A DNA stretch of 64,000 nucleotides. Source: Sporothrix humicola (Eukaryota > Ascomycota > Sordariomycetes > Ophiostomatales > Ophiostomataceae). The DNA is taken from assembly GCA_021396245.1 (NCBI GenBank), contig WNYE01000066.1, positions 124,001-188,000 on the forward strand. Reading direction: 5' to 3'. How positions within the stretch are numbered: the stretch's first letter is position 1; each line of letters starts with the position of its first letter. A program made the position numbers and the translations under genes. Under the pieces are notes generated by a model that did no database searches, had not been told where the DNA came from, and saw only the letters and a program-made list of their open reading frames with translations. Of this stretch, positions 53,245-62,928 are shown in pieces.

Positions 53245-54795
53245 GGTTGGCTATGTGTTGATGTTGCTGATGTTGCTGATGTTGCTGGTGGTGATGTTGT
53301 GATGTTGTGATGTTGTGAGATGCTGTTGTGATTTGATGAAGTAGTTTGATTGTATCTTTTGCAGACGTATGTTTTAAAAGTAATGTTTACAAGAAATGCA
53401 GGCTGACAGGTATTCTCGAGGGTCCTCTGGCGGCTGCCTCGCGTGTTTAATACTGGACTACTTTTTCGGGAGGAAAAAGAGTTGGTCTGTCTTGGGTAGG
53501 TCTTGGATGCTGTCCAACGTAATCGATTTCAGACAAGCATGAGGTGTAGAGGTGTCTGGGCGGTGGATTGTCAGGGTAAAGTGTTGGAGTTGGAGCAGAC
53601 GTAGAATGGAGAACAGGACAAGACAAGAATAACCTGCTGTCGATCGTCGATGGCAAAACTGGGGTGTGAAGAAAGACAGAGGAGTGTGCATGCAAGGTAT
53701 GACGTTAGATCAGGATCCAGAGTAGTACCGGAGTAAGTGCGTGCAGGAGGGAGAGGAGACAATTAAAAAAAGAATTTAAGTGACCGCATAAACAGATTTA
53801 TTGCTACGCCATTTGCTACGCCATTTCTACGTCGTTCCTCCGCTATTCTACGCCATGGCTACAACGCTGTGACGACGGCGGGCGCTGGTGGGCGCCATCC
53901 CGGGCATCTAGAACTGGGGGTATGGAGACAAGGGGACAGCAAAGAAAGAGAAATGACGTTGGTCCGTGTGATGGGTTTGAAAACTAAAAACAGTGTGTGA
54001 GGATAAGGGGTGTGTGTGGAGAGAATATTCATGGAGATGTCTCCGTGTGGCTGGAATATGACGTCGTTGTTGAAGAAAAGAAGTGACGAACGAGGGTTAA
54101 TATGAGTGATGTGGGTGGAGGGAAAAGAAAAGAGGTCTCGACCGGGGGGTGCAGATGGTGGAGGGTGAGGGTGTGTGGTTTGACGCTGTATTACATTGGC
54201 ACACCTTGTCTTTCCCTGGATAGATTAAACGAGGAGGAAAAAAAAGCGAAAGAGGAAAAGGCTGCAACGGTAGGATGGGCTACGTCGATCATCGGGTATG
54301 GGTCTGGTCTGGGGTGCTGGCAAGGGAAGTGGATGTGAAAATAACAAAAATGCGAGTACAGAAAGAAGAAAAAGACGGAAAGACTGTGAGTTTAGCAAAA
54401 TTAAAAATAGAGAACGTGTTGGCTGTCTTTTGTGTGGTCATCCTGTAGTATTTGCCCCAGTCTGTCTTGGGGTGGGGTGGCAGGCGGCAGGGCGAGAAGG
54501 ATGACCAGAGCAGGTGGCAGAGGCGACATCCCAGGCGACATCCCACAGGAGACAACTGACACCCCAACAACAAACCAGTTTTATAAAAACAAGTATTCTC
54601 CACAGACACACTCAGATACACGTATTTACATGTCTTTTCACTGAAATAGCGAAAAGATATTTACAACATACATAATTCACAGACACACTACATACACACA
54701 TACATCATACAGCACATACAGCACACATTACTATTCTCACAGAACACCAACAAGAAAATCAAACCCCTGTCTCTATTTTCACAGCCACCCTCACC
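53245..54795. other. Intergenic region, nothing recognised
   Basis: 1.55 kb between divergent genes. GCTACGCCATT occurs twice (near 53801-53826) with a TCTACGCCAT variant after it. No gene is supported. Confidence 0.5.
54582..54589 (+). promoter_or_regulatory. TATA box candidate
   Basis: TATAAAAA, 207-214 bp upstream of the ATG at 54796. A CA-rich leader follows. Positional inference. Confidence 0.4.
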
Positions 54796-55449
54796 ATGGT
54801 CATCGGCCTCTTGACCATCGCGGCCATCCCGTCGACGATTGGCGTCTGCGAGGCTCTGAGCGCGCAGAAGAAGCAGAATGCCGCCGACAAGGAAAAGGCA
54901 AAGTTTACCGCCACGGCAGACCTCAGTCTCGCCGGCGAACCACCGGCCGAGGCGACCGTCGTTTTAATTGGCGGCCGTTTGTTCCTGGACCACCCCGACG
55001 CGCGCGTCGCCGGCGGCCGCGCCCACCCGTTTTCCGGCTACTACTTCAACTACCCCGGCGACACGCCCTGCCTCGGGCTGGTCAGCACCATTGCCAACGA
55101 CCCGCCAATGCTCAACTGGATCTACGCGGACAAGGACTCTGGAAGAGTCCTGCACGCCGGCCGCAAAGACACAATCGGGCACCACGTCGGCCCCTGGGGC
55201 TGGTCGGACGACGACAAGTGGCTGACGTACGACGGGGACGCGACCAGATTTGTGGCGGCCCAGGAAGAAATCGCCATTGGGGACCAGATCACACACGTCT
55301 GGGGCATTTATTTACAAGACCCCGAGGCGGAGGAGGATGTGGCGGGCGGTTTGGGCGTGCCTATCCTGATCAGGCGCTCCTTTGGCATGGAGAGCCGGTA
55401 CGTCAGGGACAGCCAGAGAGAAAAGAATGGGCTGGAGAAGAGGCAGTAG
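54796..55449 (+). CDS. Conserved fungal protein of unknown function
   Basis: 217 residues, ATG in a CACCATGG context. It begins MVIGLLTIAAIPSTIGVCEA, a hydrophobic start followed by a Lys/Gln/Ala-rich helix (SAQKKQNAADKEKAK). The body has YYFNYPGDTPCLGLVST, IANDPPMLNWIYADKDSG, HHVGPWGWSDDDKWLTYDGD and ATRFVAAQEE. I recognise this set (hydrophobic start, FSGYY, PPMLNWIY-D, VGPWxWxxDxxWLT) as a family widespread in filamentous fungi with no assigned function. Whether the first helix is a signal anchor or a soluble helix is unclear. It lies between the two hydrophilic paralogues on the same strand as the second. Confidence 0.75.
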   Translation: MVIGLLTIAAIPSTIGVCEALSAQKKQNAADKEKAKFTATADLSLAGEPPAEATVVLIGGRLFLDHPDARVAGGRAHPFSGYYFNYPGDTPCLGLVSTIANDPPMLNWIYADKDSGRVLHAGRKDTIGHHVGPWGWSDDDKWLTYDGDATRFVAAQEEIAIGDQITHVWGIYLQDPEAEEDVAGGLGVPILIRRSFGMESRYVRDSQREKNGLEKRQ

Positions 55450-56344
55450 TCTGCAGGGAGTGCAGTGTGACTAAACTCACAGCGTTGTTTTCTGCATTGT
55501 TTTTTTGTGTCTATTTTCACAGCTGATATCATTGTTTGGGGGCATGTATTTATTTTTGTTTATTCACTGCAGCCATAATACCCGTATTATTACTTGTGGA
55601 GGGCTCCATAATACTAATTATTGACCACTGTTTCAGCGACTGGTTTCGTCATATCCACGGGAAGGGCGGGCGGATGGCAGCCTGTACAGCGACGCTGACG
55701 CTGGGACCACACTTTGTTGCGGCGGAGAAGAGCTGAAGAGGTCTGGACTGTAAGTCTCCAGTGTTCTGTTCGCCTGCGATCGGCACGCGGACACCAGCCC
55801 CTTGCAGCGTTGCATTGGGCCACCAGCGTGTATTGCATGCGCCTGGCCAGCCTGGTTTTAATTGTTTTAATTGTTTAATACAGTTCTTTCATAAAATTCA
55901 TTTGTTCACCTTCTCCATCTCTGGCTATGATTTCATCGATCGGGGAGGAGGGGTGTGTATCTACAAGATCTGGACTTTTGACTTGTAGACGACAACCCTG
56001 AATATCTTGCCATGACAAGATGTGACAAGATATGACATCGTTGGACATGTTGGACGTGATGAACAGGGACTTGACGGGTCTCGACTTGGACTCGACTTGG
56101 CTAGCCACGAGTCTCTTGGGAACACCCGCTCTGTGACCACATAAAAGTTGATCTTGTAATCTTGTGCTTGTGTCCATCTCGTTTTCTTTTTAACAACCTG
56201 TCCGTCCTGTCGTGATCTCTTCCTTCTCCAGACTTCAGATTCATCTTCAACAACTCCAGTCATCTTCACTCACCAACCCAACCACACAACACATCACCAC
56301 TCTTCAACAACTCACCCATCTAATATCTCACCACCCACCTCACA
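55450..56344. other. Intergenic region upstream of paralogue 2
   Basis: 895 bp. A TATA-like CATAAAAG occurs near 56139-56146, about 200 bp upstream of the ATG at 56345. The leader is CA/TC-rich. No gene is supported. Confidence 0.5.
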
Positions 56345-56805
56345 ATGTCCAAGCGCCAGCAGCAGCCCACCTACGAGTCCGAAGAGGACTACTCGGACGA
56401 CCAGTACGAGCCCGAGCCGCAGCAGGAGCAGGCGCCAGCACGCCGCAACCGCCGTCCCCAGCGCCAGCAGCAGCAGCAGCAGTCCCCTCAAGGCCAGCAA
56501 GGCCAGGGCCCCCTCGACAATTTGGCCCTCGGCAACGTCGGCCAGACCGCGCAGGGCGTCGTCGGCGGTGTCACCAACACTTTGGGCGGTCTTGCCGGCG
56601 GCGCTGTCGGCCAGCAGCAGGGCGGCGGCGACAGCAAAAAGGGCAGCGACACGCTGCGGCTGCGGCTGGATTTGAATTTGGACATTGAGATTACGCTCAA
56701 GGCCAAGATCCACGGTGATTTGGAGCTGGCTCTCTTGTACGTGCCCCCGTATTCGATGATGACTTACATGTTCGAGCAACCACTAACAACATCAGGGAGA
56801 CATAA
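56345..56805 (+). CDS. Low-complexity hydrophilic protein with alternating C-terminal strand (paralogue 2)
   Basis: Exons are 56345-56736 and 56796-56805 (10 nt). The intron 56737-56795 (59 nt) has GTACGT, a CACTAAC branch site and TCAG, phase 2. The product is 133 residues. Residues 1-55 are Gln/Glu/Arg/Pro-rich; a Gly/Asn/Val/Gln-rich section (GNVGQTAQGVVGGVTNTLGG) follows. The C-terminus is LRLRLDLNLDIEITLKAKI then HGDLELALLET. The last 30 residues match paralogue 1 at 26 positions, and both are split before the final two codons. Reading through the donor would add an unrelated tail and miss the shared ending, so I accept the splice. Confidence 0.75.
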
Positions 56806-57637
56806 TTGCATCCACCAACGATTTCCTTTGTTTTAATTTGGGCTATTTCGACGACTTGACACTTTCACTTGGACATTTGCACACCTTCCTTCTTCCATCC
56901 TCCATCTTCTTTCCTGTGTTATCAGTACCCCTGTTTCAGAGTCTGGATTTCCTATTTTGCTTTTAATTTTGATTTCATCTTCATTTTCCTAGTATCACTT
57001 AGCTCAAGACAATGCAATAGACTTTCTGTCATTCTCCAATAATCGTATTCATCTCCAATGTTTTATCGAGTGTTCCTCGTGTTCTTTGTCCACGTCGTCG
57101 CTAAACAAACTAATCGTAATCGACGATCTCATCGTGCCTCGTCGTGGCCAACTTTAAACTTACACTACCCATGCTTCTCGGCGTAACTAACTATGGAAAT
57201 CAAGGAGAAGGACAGAAGACAAGAAGAACAGATCATCTACTCCACGATTTCAGTCGCCAGTCTCCAGTGTAAGTTGAGTGTCGAACATTGGGAAGTCGTC
57301 GTTGGACATTAGTGGACGTTGGACGTTGTCAAGTCCGCCGCTAAGAAAGCCTAAACGCCTAGAACCCATAATAAAACCCCTGGTCTTAGTGCCCCAGTGT
57401 TTACGACGTTCTCCAGTATTGCTCCACGGGCCCACTGAACAACACGCGTAGTGGTACATGCGATTTGCCCCAAATCTGGACTGTCGCGGGAGTACCCTCA
57501 CTTACACCCAAGAAATGGTGTACGTCACTCGAGGCATGCATCGACGATCCTACAGACAAAGGAAGAGGAGAAGAAGAGGCTGGCAGAATTGAATGCAAAT
57601 GTCGGTGATTGATATTGCTAGTTGCCTTTCCAGGTAA

Positions 57638-57707
57638 AGGCTGCAGGCTACAGGCTACAGGCTACAGGCTACAGGCTACAGGCTACAGGCTACAGGCTCC
57701 AGGCTAC
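57638..57707. repeat. Tandem heptamer array (AGGCTAC)10
   Basis: Ten consecutive 7-bp units; the first is AGGCTGC and the ninth AGGCTCC, the rest exact. Likely length-polymorphic. Confidence 0.95.
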
Positions 57708-58479
57708 ACGGCATTTACAGCAGGCAATAGCAAGGCGAAAACAATCTGTGCAGGGCGCCACTGACGAGGACATCGAGATGCTCTTTTGTCTTGTCTTCTG
57801 TATCACTGTCGTCGTCGCTGACCACTGATTTCAGACTCCCATTTTCTGGTCAAATCCACTCTTTTACAGTGGTAATACTGTCCTCCAGTACACACGGCTC
57901 GGTACAGCGGTTGCGCCCTGTAGCTGCAGGTACCCTTTGCTGGTCCAGTGTAGTTACCATTTCTCGTAGCTGTTCAACGTTCACCTGCCGACGGGTGTTA
58001 ATTCATGTCGTTCTTTAATCAGACGTCGTCTCTCTTCAGACGTTGTTCACCGTACTTTTTTTTCGCTTTTTCTCCTGTCACTTTACGAATAGTCCCGCCA
58101 AGACCTGTCATACCCCAGTCGCTCCCGTGGAAAAAGTACTTGTTTTGACACGCCCTGGCCAGCCACTAACAAGTAGCAACATCGCTAACAGTGACAGCCA
58201 GGGCTTCTGTTCTCTGTTCACCCTCTTCTTTCGCCTAATGCTCGCTACAGGGCTGTTTACATTTCTTTTCGTCCCTTGTTTTTGAAAAATGTCAACTGGC
58301 TCGGGGACAATGCCCCGAACACTTGAGCTGAAACACACCAAGCTGTAGCTCGTTTACACGGCCAAGTCGAAAAACAAGCGACAACTCCAAATCTGAGCCT
58401 CACGGCAAGTGGAATAATATAGGGGCGCCAAACAACATCTTGTCACTGTCCTTTTGTTTAATCAATTTTGCTCACAACA

Positions 58480-58480
<1 letters not shown>

Positions 58481-58508
<28 letters not shown>
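58481..58508. repeat. Poly-T tract of 28
   Basis: Twenty-eight uninterrupted T on the + strand. It could be a natural homopolymer; length may be unreliable in the assembly. Confidence 0.8.
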
Positions 58509-58513
<5 letters not shown>

Positions 58514-58758
58514 CCTTCCCTCTTCATTCGACAAGGATTATGGGCATTCAGGCTGCATGGCGGACGTCGCACAGAAGTCAGAAATTCACGTAATTCAATC
58601 AGCTCCCCCGTCGTCTCCAAAATAAATGGGAAACACGGGCGACACGGGATTGCCCACAGTGACGTCAACGACTTTTTCCAATGCAACGCTCCACACGACG
58701 ACGACCACAACAAACTACGGGGTATCACATCAAGCAGCGAACAGTGAACAGTGACCAA

Positions 58759-58774
58759 CGAGAGAAGCGAGGAC
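58759..58774 (+). repeat. Dispersed 16-nt repeat, copy 4 (one mismatch)
   Basis: CGAGAGAAGCGAGGAC, differing from the other copies at one base. Confidence 0.55.
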
Positions 58775-59539
58775 AAAAAAAAAAAAGAATATTTTTGGAA
58801 CACGATTGACGTCGCGCGTTTTCTCTGGCTGGTGTTGTGTGTTCCGTAGTCTTCTGGGAGGTTCTCGGTCGATGTCTCGCCGGTGCCTTGTTTACAGCAT
58901 CTTAGAGCATCTGGTGACGACCTGTGCCTGTCCTTCAGCGTCGACAACACCATAACTGTAGAACGTAGGCCTCCTCATCTCGTGTCAACATTCTCCCGTT
59001 TCCCGCCGCCCATCTACATCCCATCTTTTGTCTCCCACCTTTGTATTGTTTTTCGCCATCATCTCCGACTCCCCGATCAGTCTCGACCGCCTGTCTTTCA
59101 TCTCTTGTCATCCACAACACAATCTCATACACAGTACTGAACCGCCCAAGACTTGCACCCCAGACTCCCACTCCCGTCCTGCATCCACAGCTCATTTGCC
59201 TCGCATCCGCCTCATACTCTTCCGAGCCCTCACCACAAACAGACATCAGCTGCAGGTACTGAAGAGATCACTCACCCACTGTGTCTCTCCGTCTCCCGCT
59301 GATCAGGGACAAAACGTGAGGCCAGACACTACTCAGTACGGGCGTGACAGACACAGGCCTCCAAGACCGGACCAGACCAGACCAGACGACCTAGACCAGA
59401 CCTAGACTCTCGGCTCTGTTCCTGCCTACGGACGGCTACAGCTACAGACAGTTACAGACCCCATCCGTCCCTTAATTTGCATACCCTCTACCATTCTTCC
59501 CCTGTCACTCTTTCCCCTACACAATACACAACCGACGTC

Positions 59540-60529
59540 ATGGCCTCCAGTCACAAGACACCACTGTCACAGCAACAGTCCTCACGTCTGCCACACTCTT
59601 CACACACAGACGGCCCCATTGTCGAAGAACTCGACACGGACGCCGAGTCGGGCACAGACGACAACGAGTACGACGATCCTCCGGAAGAAGAGATTGTCGA
59701 TGTTGACGCCGGTCGGCCAAAAACAGCTCCCCCAACCTCCTCTTCGTCGGCCCGCACCGGCGAGCCACGCGTGCAGACACACTTTCACGACCGCGGCAAG
59801 GAGCCGGCCTATGTGGCGCCCATACCAAAGATTGGCAGTATCGGGAGGGTGCCGTCCGTCTCCTCACCACGAGACAAGTCGGCGTCTGCACCGACAACAC
59901 CACCTGTCGGCAACGGACGCGGCGAAGGCATCTCCTCGTATGGCCGCCCCACGCTCCCCCGCTTCCTCACCAGCCGCCTCGTCGGCAAGACGGTCGACGA
60001 GTACGGCGACGTCTGCGAGGGCGATGATGTCCTCGGGCGGGTGGCTGGCGACCTGCCCGCTATGGTCGGCCGCACCGTCAGCAACGAAAACGGCGACGTT
60101 TTAGGGGACGACGGCGAGCTCCTCGGGTACGTCGAGCACGTCACCACCGAGCAGGAGCGGCGGTCCATGCAGGAGGCAAGGCGGAGGAGGGAAGCGGCCG
60201 CGGCCGCCCAGCCGCTCGACGAGTTTACTGGTGTTGGATCGTCGGCGTTCCGTGTCGACGCCGACGGCAACATTCTCGATGGACAAGGGAACATCGTGGG
60301 CAGGATGAACAAGAAAGACGAGCCCAAGAAAGGCGACGGCAAACCACCGCCCGTCAACGCAGAGAGCCATAGGCATGGCAACGCCAGCGCCGGCCAGGGC
60401 GAGAGCCCGTCTGACATCTTTTTGGACGTCAAGTCCACGACCGAGGGCATCCAGCTGACCATCCGCATCCCCACCGTCTTTCCCAACACGGGCCAGCCGC
60501 CCAAGATGCCAAACATTAGCTTTACGTGA
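59540..60529 (+). CDS. DUF3659-repeat protein (LEA-like)
   Basis: 329 residues from the ATG at 59540; the open frame upstream has no ATG. The first 130 residues are acidic, Ser/Pro-rich and probably disordered (EELDTDAESGTDDNEYDD). Three short repeats with spaced Gly, Asp and Val follow: VDEYGDVCEGDDVLGRV, VSNENGDVLGDDGELLGYV and VDADGNILDGQGNIVGRM. This unit is the DUF3659 repeat of fungal LEA-like proteins. The C-terminus is IFLDVKSTTEGIQLTIRI, a possible beta hairpin, then PTVFPNTGQPPK. The stop directly follows ACG, where GTGAGG could also act as a splice donor, so the very end is uncertain. Confidence 0.72.
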   Translation: MASSHKTPLSQQQSSRLPHSSHTDGPIVEELDTDAESGTDDNEYDDPPEEEIVDVDAGRPKTAPPTSSSSARTGEPRVQTHFHDRGKEPAYVAPIPKIGSIGRVPSVSSPRDKSASAPTTPPVGNGRGEGISSYGRPTLPRFLTSRLVGKTVDEYGDVCEGDDVLGRVAGDLPAMVGRTVSNENGDVLGDDGELLGYVEHVTTEQERRSMQEARRRREAAAAAQPLDEFTGVGSSAFRVDADGNILDGQGNIVGRMNKKDEPKKGDGKPPPVNAESHRHGNASAGQGESPSDIFLDVKSTTEGIQLTIRIPTVFPNTGQPPKMPNISFT

Positions 60530-60886
60530 GGGGGTGGGTGTGAACTGGAAGACGTCGAAATATTAGATGGATGGCGTTAAATGGGAGTCTGGTAATTTTG
60601 GAATAGTTTTGATTTGGTGGATTCGGTATTTTGGGCTACAAAGGCGTTTGGTGATATCAGAAGGGTGGATTTGGCGACATGGATAGATATTTGATTCTCC
60701 AGGTTCTTTTGGTTGAATTTTCTGAATTCTTTGAATTTCTGATAATTTAATGCGTGCTTTTGCTGGTGGTGATAATGCAAAAAATACAGTAATCAAAATC
60801 AAAATAGCTTCAATTGCAGCAACGGTGATCATCACGAGATTCGTCGTAAACGGAAAACGAGAGACGTTGATGGACAGATGGGCGTT

Positions 60887-60916
60887 GATGAGCACTGATG
60901 AGCACTGATGAGCACT
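60887..60916. repeat. Tandem decamer (GATGAGCACT)3
   Basis: Three exact 10-bp units. Confidence 0.9.
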
Positions 60917-61096
60917 GATTGTCCTCTTAGCAGCCGTTGCAGCTACCCGTGTAAGTGAGACCTCACTTGTTTGGGGAAGGCACTAATTACGTTGCACATC
61001 CCACTCTAGACCACGTTTTGCTAGTCGAGTCCCTCGCATGGTTCACAGCGGCCTCCCCGTCCAGATCGGCATCTCGATGATCGAAGAGTGGGTGTG

Positions 61097-61140
61097 TTTC
61101 TTGGAGGTTTCTTGGAGGTTTCTTGAAGGTTTCTTGGAGA
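61097..61140. repeat. Tandem 11-mer (TTTCTTGGAGG)4
   Basis: Four units; the third (TTTCTTGAAGG) and fourth (TTTCTTGGAGA) each differ at one base. Confidence 0.9.
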
Positions 61141-61560
61141 TTTCCTGCACACAACCTCGTCGATTCAGTCGATTTGCCACATGGGGACGTCACACCTGGA
61201 GAAGAAAGAGTGGCACTGGAAAAATGTGGACAAGAAAGAGAGGACAGGCTGTTTCGGCTGGCAGGCCGTCGGCTGTCTCCAGTCTTTCTAGTCGTTCCCC
61301 AGTGTTTTTTTCTTCTTCTTTTCTTTTTACAGAAAAAAGATCCCTGTATTCCTTTGAGCTATCCAACTTCTGGCCAACGTGGAAAGTGGCTTGAGTGCAG
61401 AGTGGTTGCATGGTTTGTCCTGTTTTTGTTTAGTCCGTCTGGCCTGCACACACTTCTCTTGTGTTACTAGATCCGCGTATTGTTGTTTAAACGAGTTGGC
61501 GATGACTGGGATAAGGACCGATAGACGATAAGTGTTTATCCAGGATGAAGTCATCTCTAC

Positions 61561-61590
61561 AGGCATTGCCCAGCATTGCCCAGCATTGCC
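61561..61590. repeat. Tandem decamer (CAGCATTGCC)3
   Basis: Three 10-bp units; the first begins AGG instead of CAG. A partial fourth unit follows. Confidence 0.9.
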
Positions 61591-62026
61591 CAGCAATTTA
61601 CCTCATTTTCGACGCACCTTGTAAGTCCTTGGAGTCTAGATTGCCTCCACAATATCGATGCCTTGTCTTTGTGCTGTCTTCCCTGTCTCTGTTGTCATAC
61701 AAGAGTGTGTAGATGGTTCTAGAGCCTGGCTGTCCACATTTCCTTATTCAACTTGAAGTTCCCCAATTAACTTTCAAGTAACTTGAAGTTGTCCAAGTTG
61801 TGTTGTTCGTTGTCAACTTCAGCCTACTCCCACCCTCTATCCTGCTTGCTGTTGTCGCCCCCCATCTCAGCCGATGATTGGCCTGCGTGATGTATCTCTG
61901 ACGCCGGCTCCTCGAAGAGGGAGGTGTTGGGGGAAAAGTTGTTGGAGACAGCAATGATGCTCGATGAAGCAACCATTTGTCGATGACCAGTAGATCTAGT
62001 TGTCCATGCTCGCCTTGACGTGGTCT

Positions 62027-62053
62027 CCCCTGTTCTCGAAACGGATATAAAAG
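62027..62053 (+). promoter_or_regulatory. Stress-element-like CCCCT and TATA box of the DUF6987 gene
   Basis: CCCCT (62027-62031), the core of the fungal stress-response element, lies 15 bp before TATAAAAG (62046-62053), 153-160 bp upstream of the ATG at 62206. The TATA box is a strong match. The stress element is short and could be chance, but the arrangement suits an inducible gene. Confidence 0.55.
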
Positions 62054-62205
62054 TCCAGCCTCGGATCGTCCAAGATCTTCTGGTCCCTTGATCATCACAA
62101 TCATCTGCATTCACGTTCAAGACACAAGTCAAACACATTCCACAACATCACCACTTACTTTCAACCTTCACAATAGCTTACCTAGCACAACCACCTACCA
62201 CCAAA

Positions 62206-62928
62206 ATGGCCGACGTTCAGACCGCCCCCTCGCCGCCCAAGACGGACGCCGCCACCAATGACCCCAAGAACGGGACTGGTGCCGGCACCGACGCCAAGGA
62301 CCCCGACGCCGACAAGAAGGAGCAGGACAAGAAGCTCGCTCAGCAGATGACCTCCGCCCTCGAGCGCTGCCTCGACAAGGTCAAGCCCATCATGGAGATG
62401 ATCACCCAAAAGATTGACGCCGCCGACCGCACGCCCAAGGAGGATCTCGATGAAGAGGCCCTCGTGAAAGAGGTCAAGCCCCTGATCGAAGAGGGCGGCA
62501 AGATCCTGACCGAAGCTAATGGGGTTGTCCGCGGCCTCGACCCCGACGGCCGCATCCAGTCCCAGGCCAAGCACCACGCCGCCACCCACGAGGCCACCCC
62601 CGAAGAGTACCACCTTGCGGACGTCCTCAAGGAGCTCACCGAAAAGGTGGCCACCACCATTGACGCCGCCAAGAAGAAGCTCGAGAACATGCCCAAGGCC
62701 AAGGAGGGGCTCAACCCGCTGTGGGGACTCTTGAGCGAGCCCTTGGCGCAGATCCTGGCCGCCGTCGGCCTGCTCCTGAGCGGCGTCCTTGGACTCGTCG
62801 GCAAGCTGCTCGGCGGCCTCGGCCTCGGCGGCCTCGTCGACAACCTGCTCGGCAGCCTGGGCCTCAACAAGATTTTGGACGGCCTTGGACTGGGCTCGCT
62901 GACGAGCTCGCTGACCGGCAAGAAGTAG
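62206..62928 (+). CDS. DUF6987-domain protein
   Basis: 240 residues, ATG in a CAAAATGGC context, single exon. A disordered Asp/Lys/Ala-rich start (residues 1-45) leads into helical segments: ALERCLDKVKPIMEMITQKI, PLIEEGGKILTEANGVVRGL, EYHLADVLKELTEKVATTID and ILAAVGLLLSGVLGLVGKLL. The last is hydrophobic and could bind membrane. The tail is Gly-Leu-rich. This order matches DUF6987, which as I recall can form the C-terminus of long fungal LEA-type proteins carrying DUF3659 repeats. Here it stands alone, 1.7 kb from a separate DUF3659 gene. Function unknown, possibly stress or desiccation protection. Confidence 0.75.
   Translation: MADVQTAPSPPKTDAATNDPKNGTGAGTDAKDPDADKKEQDKKLAQQMTSALERCLDKVKPIMEMITQKIDAADRTPKEDLDEEALVKEVKPLIEEGGKILTEANGVVRGLDPDGRIQSQAKHHAATHEATPEEYHLADVLKELTEKVATTIDAAKKKLENMPKAKEGLNPLWGLLSEPLAQILAAVGLLLSGVLGLVGKLLGGLGLGGLVDNLLGSLGLNKILDGLGLGSLTSSLTGKK

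Larger units (their letters stand above)
56806..59539. other. 2.7-kb intergenic region, no gene seen
   Basis: It contains the heptamer array at 57638-57707, a 28-T run at 58481-58508 and a degenerate copy of the dispersed 16-nt repeat at 58759-58774. The region just upstream of 59540 is CA- and TC-rich. Open frames here lack coding character. Confidence 0.5.
60530..62205. other. 1.7-kb intergenic region with short tandem repeats
   Basis: No gene is supported. It contains decamer and 11-mer arrays at 60887-60916, 61097-61140 and 61561-61590, listed separately, and the promoter of the DUF6987 gene at its right end. Confidence 0.55.

Noticed and set aside
57638..57707. Possible CRISPR array
   Set aside because: The units are 7 bp and contiguous with no spacers; this is a eukaryotic tandem repeat.
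61038..61394. 118-codon frame containing a repeated Phe-Leu-Glu unit
   Set aside because: The repeat comes from the TTTCTTGGAGG array; nothing else supports coding.
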